Assembly: GCF_900142575.1 (NCBI RefSeq)
Contig: NZ_FRBI01000004.1
Coordinates: 336,874-400,873 of the forward strand
DNA from: Actinacidiphila paucisporea
Lineage (GTDB): Bacteria; Actinomycetota; Actinomycetes; Streptomycetales; Streptomycetaceae
Length of the DNA: 64,000 nucleotides
Reading direction: 5' to 3'
In this document: positions 1 to 8,156 of the stretch, piece after piece
Numbering within the stretch: position 1 is the first letter of the stretch
How the letters are laid out: every line of letters starts with the position of its first letter
The notes under the pieces: generated by a model
Database searches by the model: none
What the model was told of the DNA's origin: nothing
The model's input: only the letters and a program-made list of their open reading frames with translations
Position numbers and translations under genes: made by a program

Positions 1-2
1 TG

Positions 3-188
3 TTCGGTTCCGCCGACGCCGTCGCCGCGCAGGCGCTGCGCAGGATCGGCCAGGCGGCGCGGACGCCGGCCGGCGGTGTCTTCGGCGGTCTCGAGGTGCT
101 GCTCAACGGGCGCGGCGCCGGCCTGCCCGACGTCGCGACGGCGTACGCCGAGGGTGCGGCGCTGGCCGTGACACCCGCCACGGCGTGA
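3..188 (+). CDS. Unidentified protein, C-terminal end
   Basis: Open frame running in from the left edge and ending at TGA 186-188; 61 residues remain. The tail is Ala/Gly-rich and contains 'GGVFGGLEVLLNGRG' followed by an Ala-rich amphipathic stretch. No family can be named from this fragment. It lies 45 bp upstream of the next gene on the same strand, which appears to have its own promoter, so co-transcription is not required. Confidence 0.5.
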   Translation, partial: FGSADAVAAQALRRIGQAARTPAGGVFGGLEVLLNGRGAGLPDVATAYAEGAALAVTPATA

Positions 189-221
189 CGCCGCAGGGCT
201 GCCCATTGCGTGCCGTATGAG

Positions 222-233
222 TACGCTTCGACC
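222..233 (+). promoter_or_regulatory. -10 box, leaderless start
   Basis: TACGCT at 222-227 is followed by 6 nt and then ATG 234. This is the spacing expected when transcription starts on the start codon. It supports ATG 234 over the in-frame GTG at 210. Confidence 0.45.
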
Positions 234-779
234 ATGACGTACGCTCCCCGACCGGAGTCCGTCACGCCCCAGGTGTGGACGGGCCGCGCCAGCAACCGCA
301 TGCAGTGGGTTCTCGCCACGGCGGGCGCCGCATGCCTCGCGCTGGGCATCGAGCTGGCAGTCGACCAGCCCGCGACCACCGATCTCGCGCCGCTGGTGAT
401 GTCGGTGGTGGGCTGCCTCGCGGTGGGGCTGCTGATCCTCTTCGGCACGGTCGCCTTCACCCACGTCAAGGTCCAGATCGACCGGGAGTGCGTCGAGGTG
501 CGCTGCGGCCACATCGGGCTGCCGCGCCGGCGGATCCCGCTCGCGGACGTCATCGGCGCCAGCCTGGTGCCGCTGATCAGCCCGCGCAGCTGGGGCGGCT
601 GGGGCTACCGCTGGCGCCCGGAGAAGGGCACCGCCGTCGTCGTACGGCGCGGCCCCGGCATCATCATCGACCTCGGCGCCGGGCATCGCTTCACCGTGAC
701 GGTGGACGATCCCGAGGGGGCCGTGCTGGCCATCCGCGCGTGGTTGCGGCTGCGGGCCAGGACGCTGGCCGGCCCCTGA
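234..779 (+). CDS. Two-TM PH-like membrane protein (DUF3093-like)
   Basis: 181 residues. Two hydrophobic segments (about residues 24-42 and 53-75) are joined by a short polar loop. A soluble C-terminal part follows with 'GWGYRWRPEKGTAVVVRR' and 'FTVTVDDPEGAV', the pattern of bacterial PH-like / DUF3093 membrane proteins in actinomycetes. Its biochemical function is unknown; the fold suggests a membrane-anchored beta-barrel-like cytoplasmic domain. ATG 234 is chosen over GTG 210 because a TANNNT box sits 6 nt upstream. It is convergent with the ligase-like gene that ends at 871. The family name comes from pattern recall, so moderate confidence. Confidence 0.6.
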   Translation: MTYAPRPESVTPQVWTGRASNRMQWVLATAGAACLALGIELAVDQPATTDLAPLVMSVVGCLAVGLLILFGTVAFTHVKVQIDRECVEVRCGHIGLPRRRIPLADVIGASLVPLISPRSWGGWGYRWRPEKGTAVVVRRGPGIIIDLGAGHRFTVTVDDPEGAVLAIRAWLRLRARTLAGP

Positions 780-870
780 GGGAGCTGGCCCCCCTCGCGC
801 TGGCCGGGAGCGCGGTTCCGCCCCGAAAAAGTTCGCTCGAACGTACGGCGGCGCCCCTCCCCCTTCCGGC

Positions 871-1962
871 TCAGTCGGCCGGGGGGAAGGGGTCGGGTGG
901 GAAAGGGTGCGCTGTCGCCACGCCGGACAGGAAGCCGGCGCCGGCGGTGACGACGGCGTAGCTCAGGATGTGGTCGACGGTGGCGAGAATCGCCAGGCCG
1001 GTGAGGGTGGCGGCGGCGGTGAGCACCACCGGTGTGGGGCGCGGGGAGCGCCACAGGGCGGTGAGGAGCCAGCCGAACGCGAGGGCCAGCAGGGCGACAC
1101 CGGGGATGCCCTGCTCCGCGGCGAGCTGGAGCGGCGCGGACTGGGGGGACTCCGCTGCCGGGGCGAGGCCGGACGGGGCCGCGGGCGGGGCCTCGTCGGC
1201 GAAGCGTTCGGGGCCGACACCGCGCAGCGGATGCTTCTCCGCGAGGTCGACCGCCTGGTGCCACAGCTCGACACGGGGCTGGGTGAGCTGGCCGGTGAGG
1301 GATTCCGACAGGCCGGACGGCAGCGCGTCGGTGGCCACCGCGGCGCTGCCGCCGACCGCGAGTGCCGCTGCCAGGGCGAGGGCGGCCAGGCCCGGCAGGC
1401 GGCGCCGCACGCGGGCCGCGGCCAGGGAGCACAGGACGATCGCGACGCCCGCCGCGAAGCCGGCAGCGGAACCGAGCGCGAGGGCGGCCGCGGCGGCGCC
1501 CGCGCCCACGGAGCGCAGCGCGATCCGCCGGGCGGCGCCCCGGGCGGCCCAGGCGGCGCAGCAGGCGGCGCCGACGGCCAGGACGAGGAGGGCCGCGTCG
1601 GCGTTCGGGTAGCCCAGCGGCGGCGCGTCCGGATGCGCGGACAGCCGGGTCGGCGGTACGAGCACCAGGGCCAGGACGGCGCCCGCGGCGGCGGCCGGCG
1701 CCAGGACCGGCAGCAGGGCCCCCAGGATGCGGCCGAGCGCGTAACCCGCGGTGACGGCGAGCAGCGCGAGCAGCGTGCCCTCGGGGCGGGCGGGCCGGCC
1801 GGCGGCCGCTATCAGCGTCCAGACGGCGCAGCAGACGAGCACCACGATGCCGGCCGCGTCCAGGAACCCGCCGCCCCGCTCCCCGGCCGTCCGGCCCTGG
1901 GGCGAGCCGTCGCCGCGGCCCGCCCGAGTGGCGCCCGGCGTCCCGCCGGCCGTCGTGTCCAT
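871..1962 (-). CDS. O-antigen ligase / Wzy-like polytopic membrane protein
   Basis: 363 residues with an Ala/Leu/Val-rich succession of about 9-10 transmembrane segments. A large loop carries 'RVELWHQAVDLAEKHPLRG' and then 'LQLAAEQGIPGVALL', which matches the Wzy_C pattern (R-x-x-W..G-x-G-P..E-x-G-x-x-G). Proteins of this family transfer or polymerise glycans on undecaprenyl- or lipid-linked carriers at the outer face of the membrane. The usual HN-x-(Y/F)L motif is degenerate here ('SAPLQL'), so catalytic activity is uncertain. The first 35 residues are Gly/Arg-rich and probably cytoplasmic. ATG 1962 was chosen for its position just before the first hydrophobic segment. No glycan cluster surrounds it. 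Confidence 0.6.
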   Translation of the reverse strand: MDTTAGGTPGATRAGRGDGSPQGRTAGERGGGFLDAAGIVVLVCCAVWTLIAAAGRPARPEGTLLALLAVTAGYALGRILGALLPVLAPAAAAGAVLALVLVPPTRLSAHPDAPPLGYPNADAALLVLAVGAACCAAWAARGAARRIALRSVGAGAAAAALALGSAAGFAAGVAIVLCSLAAARVRRRLPGLAALALAAALAVGGSAAVATDALPSGLSESLTGQLTQPRVELWHQAVDLAEKHPLRGVGPERFADEAPPAAPSGLAPAAESPQSAPLQLAAEQGIPGVALLALAFGWLLTALWRSPRPTPVVLTAAATLTGLAILATVDHILSYAVVTAGAGFLSGVATAHPFPPDPFPPAD

Positions 1963-2141
1963 GCCCCCGTACCCCCTGACGCCGCACGGACGCGACGGCG
2001 TGCCGTCACGCCCGCGTTCCCCGCGTGGGCGCTGCCTGTCGGGCCACCGTAACGGCTGACGGATCCGCTGTGGACACTTGTGTGGCACCGATGTCTTCGT
2101 TGGGAAACCTGGTGCGAATGAGGCGTTCACCGGGCGTCTCG

Positions 2142-2153
2142 TAGGCTCGGGCC
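2142..2153 (+). promoter_or_regulatory. -10 box, leaderless start
   Basis: TAGGCT at 2142-2147, then 6 nt, then ATG 2154. There is no Shine-Dalgarno sequence, consistent with a leaderless transcript. Confidence 0.5.
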
Positions 2154-2663
2154 ATGGCGATTCCGCAATTCATCCTGGACATCCGCGCCAAGGCGGGCGA
2201 GACGCTGCTGTTCCTGCCGGGCGTGGTGATGGTGGTGTTCGACGAGCGCGGCCGGGTCCTGCTCAACCGCCGGGCCGACACCGGGAAGTGGGCACTGATC
2301 AGCGGTATCCCCGACCCCGGCGAGCAGCCCGCCGAGGCGGCCGTGCGGGAGATCGAGGAGGAGACCGGCGTCGCGGCGGTCGTGGAGCGGGTGCTGAGCG
2401 TCTTCACCACCGAGCCCGTGGTCTACCCCAACGGCGACCGGGCGCAGTACATGGACATCGTGCTGCGCTGCCGCGCGGTCGGCGGCGAGGCGCGGGTCAA
2501 CGACGACGAGTCGCTCGAGGTGGGCTGGTTCGCCCTGGACGAGCTGCCGCCCCTCGGCCCGATCGCCCGCGGCCGGATCGAGCTGGCACTGCGTGGCGAT
2601 CCGACCTGGTTCGCCCCCGCCCAGGTCCCCGGGATCGCCGCCCGCGGCTACCAGGCACCCTGA
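2154..2663 (+). CDS. Nudix hydrolase
   Basis: 169 residues, one Nudix fold. The Nudix box 'GIPDPGEQPAEAAVREIEEE' followed by TGV matches Gx5Ex7REUXEEXGU exactly, so metal-dependent hydrolysis of a nucleoside diphosphate linked to X is expected; the substrate is not predictable. The conserved N-terminus 'MAIPQFILDIRAKAGETLLF' and 'LFLPGVVMVVFDERGRVLL' form the entry strands. Residues 100-120 ('YPNGDRAQYMDIVLRCRA') resemble the substrate strand of MutT/ADP-ribose-type members. It is divergent from the ligase-like gene and stands alone, with a leaderless-type promoter. Confidence 0.85.
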   Translation: MAIPQFILDIRAKAGETLLFLPGVVMVVFDERGRVLLNRRADTGKWALISGIPDPGEQPAEAAVREIEEETGVAAVVERVLSVFTTEPVVYPNGDRAQYMDIVLRCRAVGGEARVNDDESLEVGWFALDELPPLGPIARGRIELALRGDPTWFAPAQVPGIAARGYQAP

Positions 2664-2816
2664 GCCGCGGCGGGGCCGGTCCGCCGGCCCCGCCGGCCCG
2701 TGTGATCCACACCTCACCGTACGAGCGCGATGTCACATCGCGCCGCGCCGCACACCTCTGCCTCGTACGACCACGAGGCCGTGAGCGACTGTGCCGCGCA
2801 CGGCGAGGAGGAGACT

Positions 2817-4442
2817 GTGAACAAGTTGCGGGGCAACCCGTGGGCGATCCTGACGGTGCTGTCCATCGGGTTCTTCATGACACTGCTCGACCTGACCATC
2901 GTCAACATCGCCATCCCCGACATGGTCGGCCACCTGGACGCCTCACTCGACCAGATCCTGTGGATCACCAACGCCTACACGCTGGCGCTCGCCGTCCTGC
3001 TGATCACCTCGGGGCGGCTCGGCGACCTGAACGGCAAGAAGAACCTGTTCATCTACGGTGTCGCTCTGTTCACCCTGGCCAGCCTGGCGTGCGGCCTCTC
3101 GCAGAACCCGAGCGAGCTGATCACCTTCCGGGCGGTCCAGGGCGTGGGCGCCGCGATGCTGCTGCCGCAGACCCTGTCGCTCGTGGTGGACGTCTTCCCG
3201 ACCGAGAAGCGCGGTGTCGCGCTCGGCGTGTGGGGCATCGTCGCCGGTGTGTCAGGCGCCGCCGGGCCCACGGTCGGCGGGCTGCTGGTCACCAAGCTGG
3301 ACTGGCGGTGGATCTTCTTCGTCAACATCCCGCTCGGCGTGATCTGCGTCATCGGCGCGGTCATCCTCTTCCCCGCGCCCGTACGGACCGTCAGGCACCG
3401 TTTCGACGTGCCGGGGGTGGTCCTGTCCTCGGTCGCGTTGTTCCTGCTGTCGTTCGGCCTGATCGAGGGCGAGAAATACGACTGGAACGGCTGGATCTGG
3501 GGCGCCGTCGCGGCTTCGGCGGTGGTGGGCGGGATCTTCCTGCTCTACCAGCGCGGCCAGCAGGACAACGAGCCGCTGGTGCCCTTCTCGCTGTTCAGGG
3601 ACCGCAACTTCACCCTCATGAACTTCGTCGGCATCGCCATCTCGTTCGGCATCGTCGGGCTCTTCCTGCCGATCACCGTCTACCTCCAGTCGGTGCTGGG
3701 CTACAGCGCGCTCAAGGCGGGCCTGGTGCTGCTCCCGCTGTCCGTCGGCACGTTCGTGACGGCAGGACCGGCGGCGGTGCTCGCCGACAAGGTGGGCGCC
3801 AAGTACATCCTGATGACCGGTCTGACGCTCTTCGGCGGCGGCCTGGCCTGGATCATGGCGGTCGCGGACGTCGGCAGGAGCTGGACGGGTGTCGTCGCCC
3901 CGCTGTTCATCATGGGCCTCGGCACAGGCTGCACCTTCTCGCCGATGGCCACCGAGGTCATGCGCAATGTGCCGCCCAAGCTCACCGGTGCCGCCTCCGG
4001 CGTCAACAACGCGCTGCGGCAGGTCGGTTCCGTCCTGGCCGGCGCCGTGGTGGGCGCGGTCCTCCAGGGGCGCTTCGCCTCCGCGCTGAAGGACCAGGCG
4101 GCGCAGCGGGCCGGCGACGTACCGGCCGCGTACCGCCGGTCGTTCGTGCAGAGCTTCGACGGGGCGCGCAAGCACCTCGACGTCGCGGCGCCGGACGCGG
4201 GGCCGCGGGTGCCGAGGAACACGCCGCCCGATGTCGCGCACCGCGTCCAGGACGCGGCAGGCGCCGTGTTCGGCCACGGCTTCATCGACGCCATGGGGCC
4301 GACGCTGCTGGTCTCCGTCGGGGTGCTCGCGCTGGGCGTGGTGAGCTGCCTGTTCGTCGTGAAGTTCAAGGGCGCGCCGGCGAACCCGCACGGACTGCCG
4401 CTGAGCGACGAGGAGATCACGGCAGCCGGCACCGCCGTGTAG
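2817..4442 (+). CDS. DHA2-family MFS drug exporter
   Basis: 541 residues with 14 predicted transmembrane segments, the size and layout of the EmrB/QacA (DHA2) proton-antiporter family. Motif A-like 'GRLGDLNGKKNLF' lies between TM2 and TM3, and antiporter motif C-like 'GIVAGVSGAAGPTVGG' lies in TM5. N-terminal 'LTVLSIGFFMTLLDLTIVNI' carries the conserved TM1 Asp (D1 motif). GTG 2817 is preferred to the upstream ATG 2730 because GGCGAGGAGGAG ends 4-5 nt before it and the family begins just before TM1. An extended hydrophilic loop before the last helix (about residues 430-500) is longer than usual. The substrate is unknown and no adjacent regulator is seen. Confidence 0.88.
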   Translation: MNKLRGNPWAILTVLSIGFFMTLLDLTIVNIAIPDMVGHLDASLDQILWITNAYTLALAVLLITSGRLGDLNGKKNLFIYGVALFTLASLACGLSQNPSELITFRAVQGVGAAMLLPQTLSLVVDVFPTEKRGVALGVWGIVAGVSGAAGPTVGGLLVTKLDWRWIFFVNIPLGVICVIGAVILFPAPVRTVRHRFDVPGVVLSSVALFLLSFGLIEGEKYDWNGWIWGAVAASAVVGGIFLLYQRGQQDNEPLVPFSLFRDRNFTLMNFVGIAISFGIVGLFLPITVYLQSVLGYSALKAGLVLLPLSVGTFVTAGPAAVLADKVGAKYILMTGLTLFGGGLAWIMAVADVGRSWTGVVAPLFIMGLGTGCTFSPMATEVMRNVPPKLTGAASGVNNALRQVGSVLAGAVVGAVLQGRFASALKDQAAQRAGDVPAAYRRSFVQSFDGARKHLDVAAPDAGPRVPRNTPPDVAHRVQDAAGAVFGHGFIDAMGPTLLVSVGVLALGVVSCLFVVKFKGAPANPHGLPLSDEEITAAGTAV

Positions 4443-4524
4443 GCCGCCAGGCCGACCGCGGGCCGGCTCGCACACGAATTCGCCAAATACCGTCTGGCCA
4501 GCGGACTTTGTCAGTGCCTGGCAG

Positions 4525-4530
4525 TAAAAT
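4525..4530 (+). promoter_or_regulatory. Candidate -10 box for the small gene
   Basis: TAAAAT lies in a locally AT-richer patch (4480-4530) about 45 nt upstream of ATG 4576. No convincing -35 is present; GGACTT lies 16 nt upstream. TGCCTGGCA, a near-palindrome, sits just before the box. Confidence 0.3.
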
Positions 4531-4575
4531 GGACAGTGTTCGTCAGGGTCGGCCCGACGTCGCAGGAGGATGCCG

Positions 4576-4839
4576 ATGGCTGTTGCCGTACTGTCCGCCC
4601 CGAAGTCCCCACTCCCCAGGAAGCCACTGCCCGCCGGCCGCCCGCGCGGCTGGTATGTCGCGCACAACCGCCGCCTGAAGACCATGCGCCTGGTGATAGC
4701 CCTGCTCGACGCCGGAATCTACGAGCCGGGTCAGGCCGGCAACCGCCGGATCCGCGACACCGCGGAGCGGATCGGCGTCCACGAGCCGTCCGACACCACC
4801 TGCCGCATGGTCCGCGCCCTGCTGGTCTACGGGCGCTGA
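4576..4839 (+). CDS. Small conserved Streptomyces-type protein, unknown function
   Basis: 87 residues and basic. It has a Pro-rich N-terminus ('SAPKSPLPRKPLPAGRPRG'), then 'GWYVAHNRRLKTMRLVIALL' and 'TAERIGVHEPSDTTCRMVR'. The C-terminal two-thirds is predicted helical and could be a small DNA- or protein-binding domain, but no family is recognised. ATG 4576 is chosen because AGGAGG at 4563-4568 leaves a 7-nt spacing; the in-frame ATG 4570 would touch the Shine-Dalgarno sequence. It is transcribed alone and ends at a strong terminator. Confidence 0.7.
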   Translation: MAVAVLSAPKSPLPRKPLPAGRPRGWYVAHNRRLKTMRLVIALLDAGIYEPGQAGNRRIRDTAERIGVHEPSDTTCRMVRALLVYGR

Positions 4840-4850
4840 CCGGCCACGCC

Positions 4851-4892
4851 CGCCGGCCCCCTCCGCGCGACCTCGCGCGGAGGGGGCCGGCG
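4851..4892. terminator. Perfect 20-bp hairpin, bidirectional terminator
   Basis: The arms 4851-4870 (CGCCGGCCCCCTCCGCGCGA) and 4873-4892 are exact reverse complements separated by only CC. It lies between the convergent ends of the small gene (4839) and dhaM (4894), and its right arm ends 1 nt before the dhaM stop. Confidence 0.85.
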
Positions 4893-4893
4893 G

Positions 4894-5298
4894 TCAGGTC
4901 TTGCGGTAGGTGTACGCCTCCGCCGCCGCCGCGGCGACCGCGTCCAGGTCGGCGCCGGTCGAGGCGGTGACCACCGCGGCGACGGCCCCCTCAAGGAACG
5001 GCGCGTCCACCAGCCGCGCACCCGAGGGCAGTTCGTCGTCGGCGAGCAGCGCCTTGACGGTCAGGACGGCACTGCCCAGGTCGGCGAGCACCGCCACGCC
5101 CGCCCCGCGGTCCACCGAGCGGGCCGCGGCGGCGATCAGGTCGGAGCTGGTGCCGAGCCCGCCGTCCGGACCACCCCCCGCCGGGGCGACCGGCACGTCG
5201 CCGCCGCCCCCGGTCAGGCCCACGGCGAGGTCCGCGACGGCGCTGGCCACCTGGGCACTGTGCGAGACCAGCACCACACCCACCAGCGGGGCGCTCAT
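4894..5298 (-). CDS. dhaM: PTS-dependent dihydroxyacetone kinase phosphotransfer subunit DhaM
   Basis: 134 residues, a single EIIA-Man-like domain as expected for the short actinobacterial DhaM. 'GVVLVSHSAQVASAVADL' at the N-terminus carries the phosphorylated His (VSHS). 'GVAVLADLGSAVLTVKALL' is the conserved second half of the fold. It accepts phosphate from HPr and passes it to the ADP cofactor bound by DhaL. Its start codon overlaps the dhaL stop (ATGA), indicating translational coupling. No HPr or EI domains are fused, unlike the long E. coli DhaM, so general PTS proteins are needed; ptsI and crr lie at 61-63 kb of this window. Confidence 0.9.
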   Translation of the reverse strand: MSAPLVGVVLVSHSAQVASAVADLAVGLTGGGGDVPVAPAGGGPDGGLGTSSDLIAAAARSVDRGAGVAVLADLGSAVLTVKALLADDELPSGARLVDAPFLEGAVAAVVTASTGADLDAVAAAAAEAYTYRKT

Positions 5299-5957
5299 AC
5301 GTCCCCCCGCGCGGTCTCGGCCAGCGCGGTGATCAGCAGCGCCGACGAGGTGGCCCCCGGGTCCTGGTGGCCGACACTGCGCTCACCCAGGTAGCTGGCC
5401 CGGCCCTTGCGGGCCCGCAGCGGGGTGGTCGCCTTCGCGCCCTCGTCGGCCGCGGCGGACGCCGCGGCGAGGGCGTCCGCCGCCCCGCCGCCCGCGTCCA
5501 GGGCGCCGGTCAGCGCGTCCAGTGCCGGCAGCAGCGCGTCCAGCATGGTCTTGTCCTCCGGCCCGGCGCCGCCCAGCGCCGCCACACCGTCGACGCCGGC
5601 GCGCAGCGCGTCCCGCAGCCGGGCCGCCGAGACCGCCTGCTCCTCGCCGAGCTCCTTGCCCGCCCGCCGCAGCAGCGTGCCGTACAGGGGCCCCGACGCG
5701 CCGCCGACCGTACTGATCAGCGTGCGTCCGACCAGCACCAGCACGCCGCCGGGAGTCTCCGGCGGGTCCTGCTCGACCGCCGTGCGCGCGGCCAGGAAGC
5801 CGCGCCGCATGTTCGTACCGTGGTCGGCGTCGCCGATGGGGGAGTCCAGCTCGGTCAGCCGGGCCGACTCGCGGTCCATCGCGGCAGCGGCCGCGTCGAG
5901 CCAGCGGCGCACAAAGGCCGCGTCGACCGGAGCCTCGGGATCGGGGGTTGCGTTCAT
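5295..5957 (-). CDS. dhaL: Dihydroxyacetone kinase ADP-binding subunit DhaL
   Basis: 220 residues. 'LDSPIGDADHGTNMRRGF' is the DhaL metal-binding signature whose Asp residues hold the Mg-ADP. 'TVGGASGPLYGTLLRRAGKE' and 'RKGRASYLGERSVGHQDPGA' are further hallmarks of the family. DhaL keeps ADP bound as a cofactor, receives phosphate from DhaM and phosphorylates the dihydroxyacetone held by DhaK. The reading frame opens with ATG 5957. It follows dhaK after a 103-bp spacer containing short direct repeats and overlaps dhaM by 4 bp. Confidence 0.93.
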   Translation of the reverse strand: MNATPDPEAPVDAAFVRRWLDAAAAAMDRESARLTELDSPIGDADHGTNMRRGFLAARTAVEQDPPETPGGVLVLVGRTLISTVGGASGPLYGTLLRRAGKELGEEQAVSAARLRDALRAGVDGVAALGGAGPEDKTMLDALLPALDALTGALDAGGGAADALAAASAAADEGAKATTPLRARKGRASYLGERSVGHQDPGATSSALLITALAETARGDV

Positions 5958-5976
5958 CGCGGTCGCGCGGTCCTTT

Positions 5977-6027
5977 CGCCGGTGGTACGGGATACGCCGG
6001 TGGTACGGATTACGTGCCGGTGGTCCG
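5977..6027. repeat. Three near-identical direct repeats in the dhaK-dhaL spacer
   Basis: CGCCGGTGGTACGG occurs at 5977-5990 and 5995-6008, and GTGCCGGTGGTCCG at about 6014-6027. Spacing is 18-20 bp, so the copies lie roughly on the same DNA face. The role is unknown; possibilities are a regulator site or slippage. Confidence 0.6.
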
Positions 6028-6060
6028 CCGGCCCGGTGGGCGGCCGGCGGGGGACCGGGA

Positions 6061-7053
6061 TCAGCAGCCCCAGCGCAGGCCGGGGGTCGAGACCGGTGCG
6101 TCCCACAGCCGCAGCAGCTCCTCGTCGACCTGGCAGATCGTCACCGACGCTCCCGCCATGTCCAGCGAGGTCACATAGTTGCCGACCAGGGTGCGGGCCA
6201 CCGGGACACGCCGCTCGGCGAGCGCGCGCTGCACCTCGGCGTTGAAGCCGTACAGCTCCAGCAGCGGGGTCGCGCCCATCCCGTTGACCAGCACGAGGAC
6301 CGGGCCGTCCGGGTTGAGGTCGGAGACGACCGCCTCGACGGTGACGTCGGCGATCTCGCCCGAGGTCATCATGGCCCGCCGCTCCCGGCCGGGCTCGCCG
6401 TGGATGCCGACGCCCAACTCCAGTTCGCCCTCCGGCAGGTCGAAGGTCGGTCCGCCCTTGGCCGGGGTGCTGCACGCGCTGAGCGCCACGCCGAAGGTGC
6501 GGGACGCCGCGTTGACCTGCCGGGCCAGTGCCGCCACCCGGTCGAGCGGGGCACCCTCCTCGGCGGCGGCGCCGGCGATCTTCTCGATGAAGAGCGTCGC
6601 GCCCGTGCCCCGCCGGCCCGCAGTGTAGAGGCTGTCGGTGACGGCCACGTCGTCGTCCACCAGGACGCTGACGACCTGCACGCCCTCGTCCTCGGCCAGC
6701 TCGGCAGCCATCTGGAAGTTCAGCACGTCACCGGTGTAGTTCTTCACGATGAACAGGACCCCGGCGCCGCTGTCCACCGCGGCCGCCGCCCGTACCATCT
6801 GGTCCGGCACCGGCGAGGTGAAGACCTCACCGGGACAGGCCGCGTCCAGCATGCCCTTGCCGACGAATCCGCCGTGCAGGGGCTCATGCCCCGACCCGCC
6901 GCCGGAGACCAGTCCGACCTTGCCCTCGTAGGGGGCGCCGCGCCGCACGATCACCCGGCGCTCGACGTCGACGGTCAGCTCGGGATGCGCGGCGGCGAAT
7001 CCGCGCAGCGCATCGGCGACCACGTTCTCGGCGACGTTGATCAGCATCTTCAT
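6061..7053 (-). CDS. dhaK: Dihydroxyacetone kinase substrate-binding subunit DhaK
   Basis: 330 residues, full length. 'LVSGGGSGHEPLHGGFVGKG' contains the substrate pocket, and 'ELGVGIHGEPGRER' carries the His that forms a covalent hemiaminal with dihydroxyacetone. 'VLFIVKNYTGDVLNFQMA' and 'LVNGMGATPLLELYGF' are also diagnostic. With DhaL and DhaM it forms the PEP-dependent kinase that makes dihydroxyacetone phosphate in the cytoplasm. It is first in the dhaKLM operon. No DhaR/DhaS-type regulator is adjacent; the upstream intergenic region is divergent with the DUF2236 gene. Confidence 0.94.
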   Translation of the reverse strand: MKMLINVAENVVADALRGFAAAHPELTVDVERRVIVRRGAPYEGKVGLVSGGGSGHEPLHGGFVGKGMLDAACPGEVFTSPVPDQMVRAAAAVDSGAGVLFIVKNYTGDVLNFQMAAELAEDEGVQVVSVLVDDDVAVTDSLYTAGRRGTGATLFIEKIAGAAAEEGAPLDRVAALARQVNAASRTFGVALSACSTPAKGGPTFDLPEGELELGVGIHGEPGRERRAMMTSGEIADVTVEAVVSDLNPDGPVLVLVNGMGATPLLELYGFNAEVQRALAERRVPVARTLVGNYVTSLDMAGASVTICQVDEELLRLWDAPVSTPGLRWGC

Positions 7054-7198
7054 CGGCTACTCCGTCCGCACGACCATGGTGGTCTCCAGCCTACGTTTCC
7101 GGCGCCCGGCGGGCACCACGTGGCGGCCGGGCGCAGTAGCGCGGACCCGTCCCGCGCGTGCGCCGGCGCCGTTACCGTGGGCGGTGAAGGAGGCCGCG

Positions 7199-8065
7199 AT
7201 GGGCGAAACCGACCCGGGGCTGTTCGGGCCCGACTCGGTGACCTGGCAGCTGCACGCGGACCCGGTCATGTCGGTGGCGGGCATCAGGGCGCTGTATCTG
7301 CAGGCGCTGCACCCGCGCGCGGTGCGCGGGGTCGCGCAGAATTCCGACGTCCGGCAGGACGCCTGGGGACGCCTGCTGCGGACCGCCTCGTTCGTCGGCG
7401 GGATCACCTACGGCACCACCCCCGCTGCCGAGAGGGCCGGCGCCCGCATCCGGGGCATCCACCGCAGGCTGGACGCCACCGACCCCGACACCGGGGAGCG
7501 CTACGGCGTCGACGAACCCGGCCTGCTGCTATGGGTGCACTGCGCCGAGATCGACTCCTACCTCCAGGTCGCCCGCAGATCCGGCCACCCGCTGACCGAC
7601 GCGCAGGCCGACGCCTACGTGGACGAGCAGCGCGAGGCGGCCCGGCTGGTCGGCCTCGACCCCGCCGGCGTCCCCGCCGACACCGCGGGGCTGGCCCGCT
7701 ACTTCGAGGCCGTACGGCCGCAGCTGGCCGCCACCCCGGAGTCCGCCGAGGTCGCGAGCTTCCTCAAGGCGCCGCCGGTGCCCTGGCCCCTGCTGCCGGC
7801 CCGCCTCGCGGTGTGGCGGGCGGTGGCAGGCACCGCCAGGGCCGCACTGGAACCGTGGGCGCACGAGCTGTACGGATGGCCCGCGCCCTCGCAGGCCGCG
7901 GCCGACCGGCGGCTGCGGGCGGCGGGACGGCTGCTGCGCGCCGTGCCCGCCCGGTTGCGCCGGCAGCTGCCGCCCGGGCACATCCTCGGAGCCGTCGGCC
8001 GGCTCGGCCCCGGCAGCCGCCCCTCGGCGCGGCGGCTGCGCGAGGAGGCCGCAGGCGCGCCCTGA
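7199..8065 (+). CDS. DUF2236 / MpaB-family oxygenase-like protein
   Basis: 288 residues. The start region 'LFGPDSVTWQLHADPVMSV' and 'GIRALYLQALHPRAVRGV' are typical of DUF2236 (ER-bound oxygenase MpaB/Lcp-like fold). 'LLLWVHCAEIDSYL' supplies a conserved His of the family that probably helps bind haem or another cofactor. The substrate is unknown. ATG 7199 is supported by GAAGGAGG ending 5 nt upstream, and TACCGT at about 7174 could be the -10. It is divergent from dhaK and 92 bp upstream of the kinase gene. Confidence 0.8.
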   Translation: MGETDPGLFGPDSVTWQLHADPVMSVAGIRALYLQALHPRAVRGVAQNSDVRQDAWGRLLRTASFVGGITYGTTPAAERAGARIRGIHRRLDATDPDTGERYGVDEPGLLLWVHCAEIDSYLQVARRSGHPLTDAQADAYVDEQREAARLVGLDPAGVPADTAGLARYFEAVRPQLAATPESAEVASFLKAPPVPWPLLPARLAVWRAVAGTARAALEPWAHELYGWPAPSQAAADRRLRAAGRLLRAVPARLRRQLPPGHILGAVGRLGPGSRPSARRLREEAAGAP

Positions 8066-8156
8066 GGCGTTATGCCCTGATGCGAGGTGCCGTGCGCCGC
8101 CTCGCGCGGCCATACTGGGAGCGGGGAAGCACCGAGGACCACGGGGGCGGCGCGCG

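Noticed and set aside
605..1987. 460-codon frame overlapping the ligase-like gene
   Set aside because: Arg/Gly/Pro-rich out-of-frame reading of the real 871-1962 gene.
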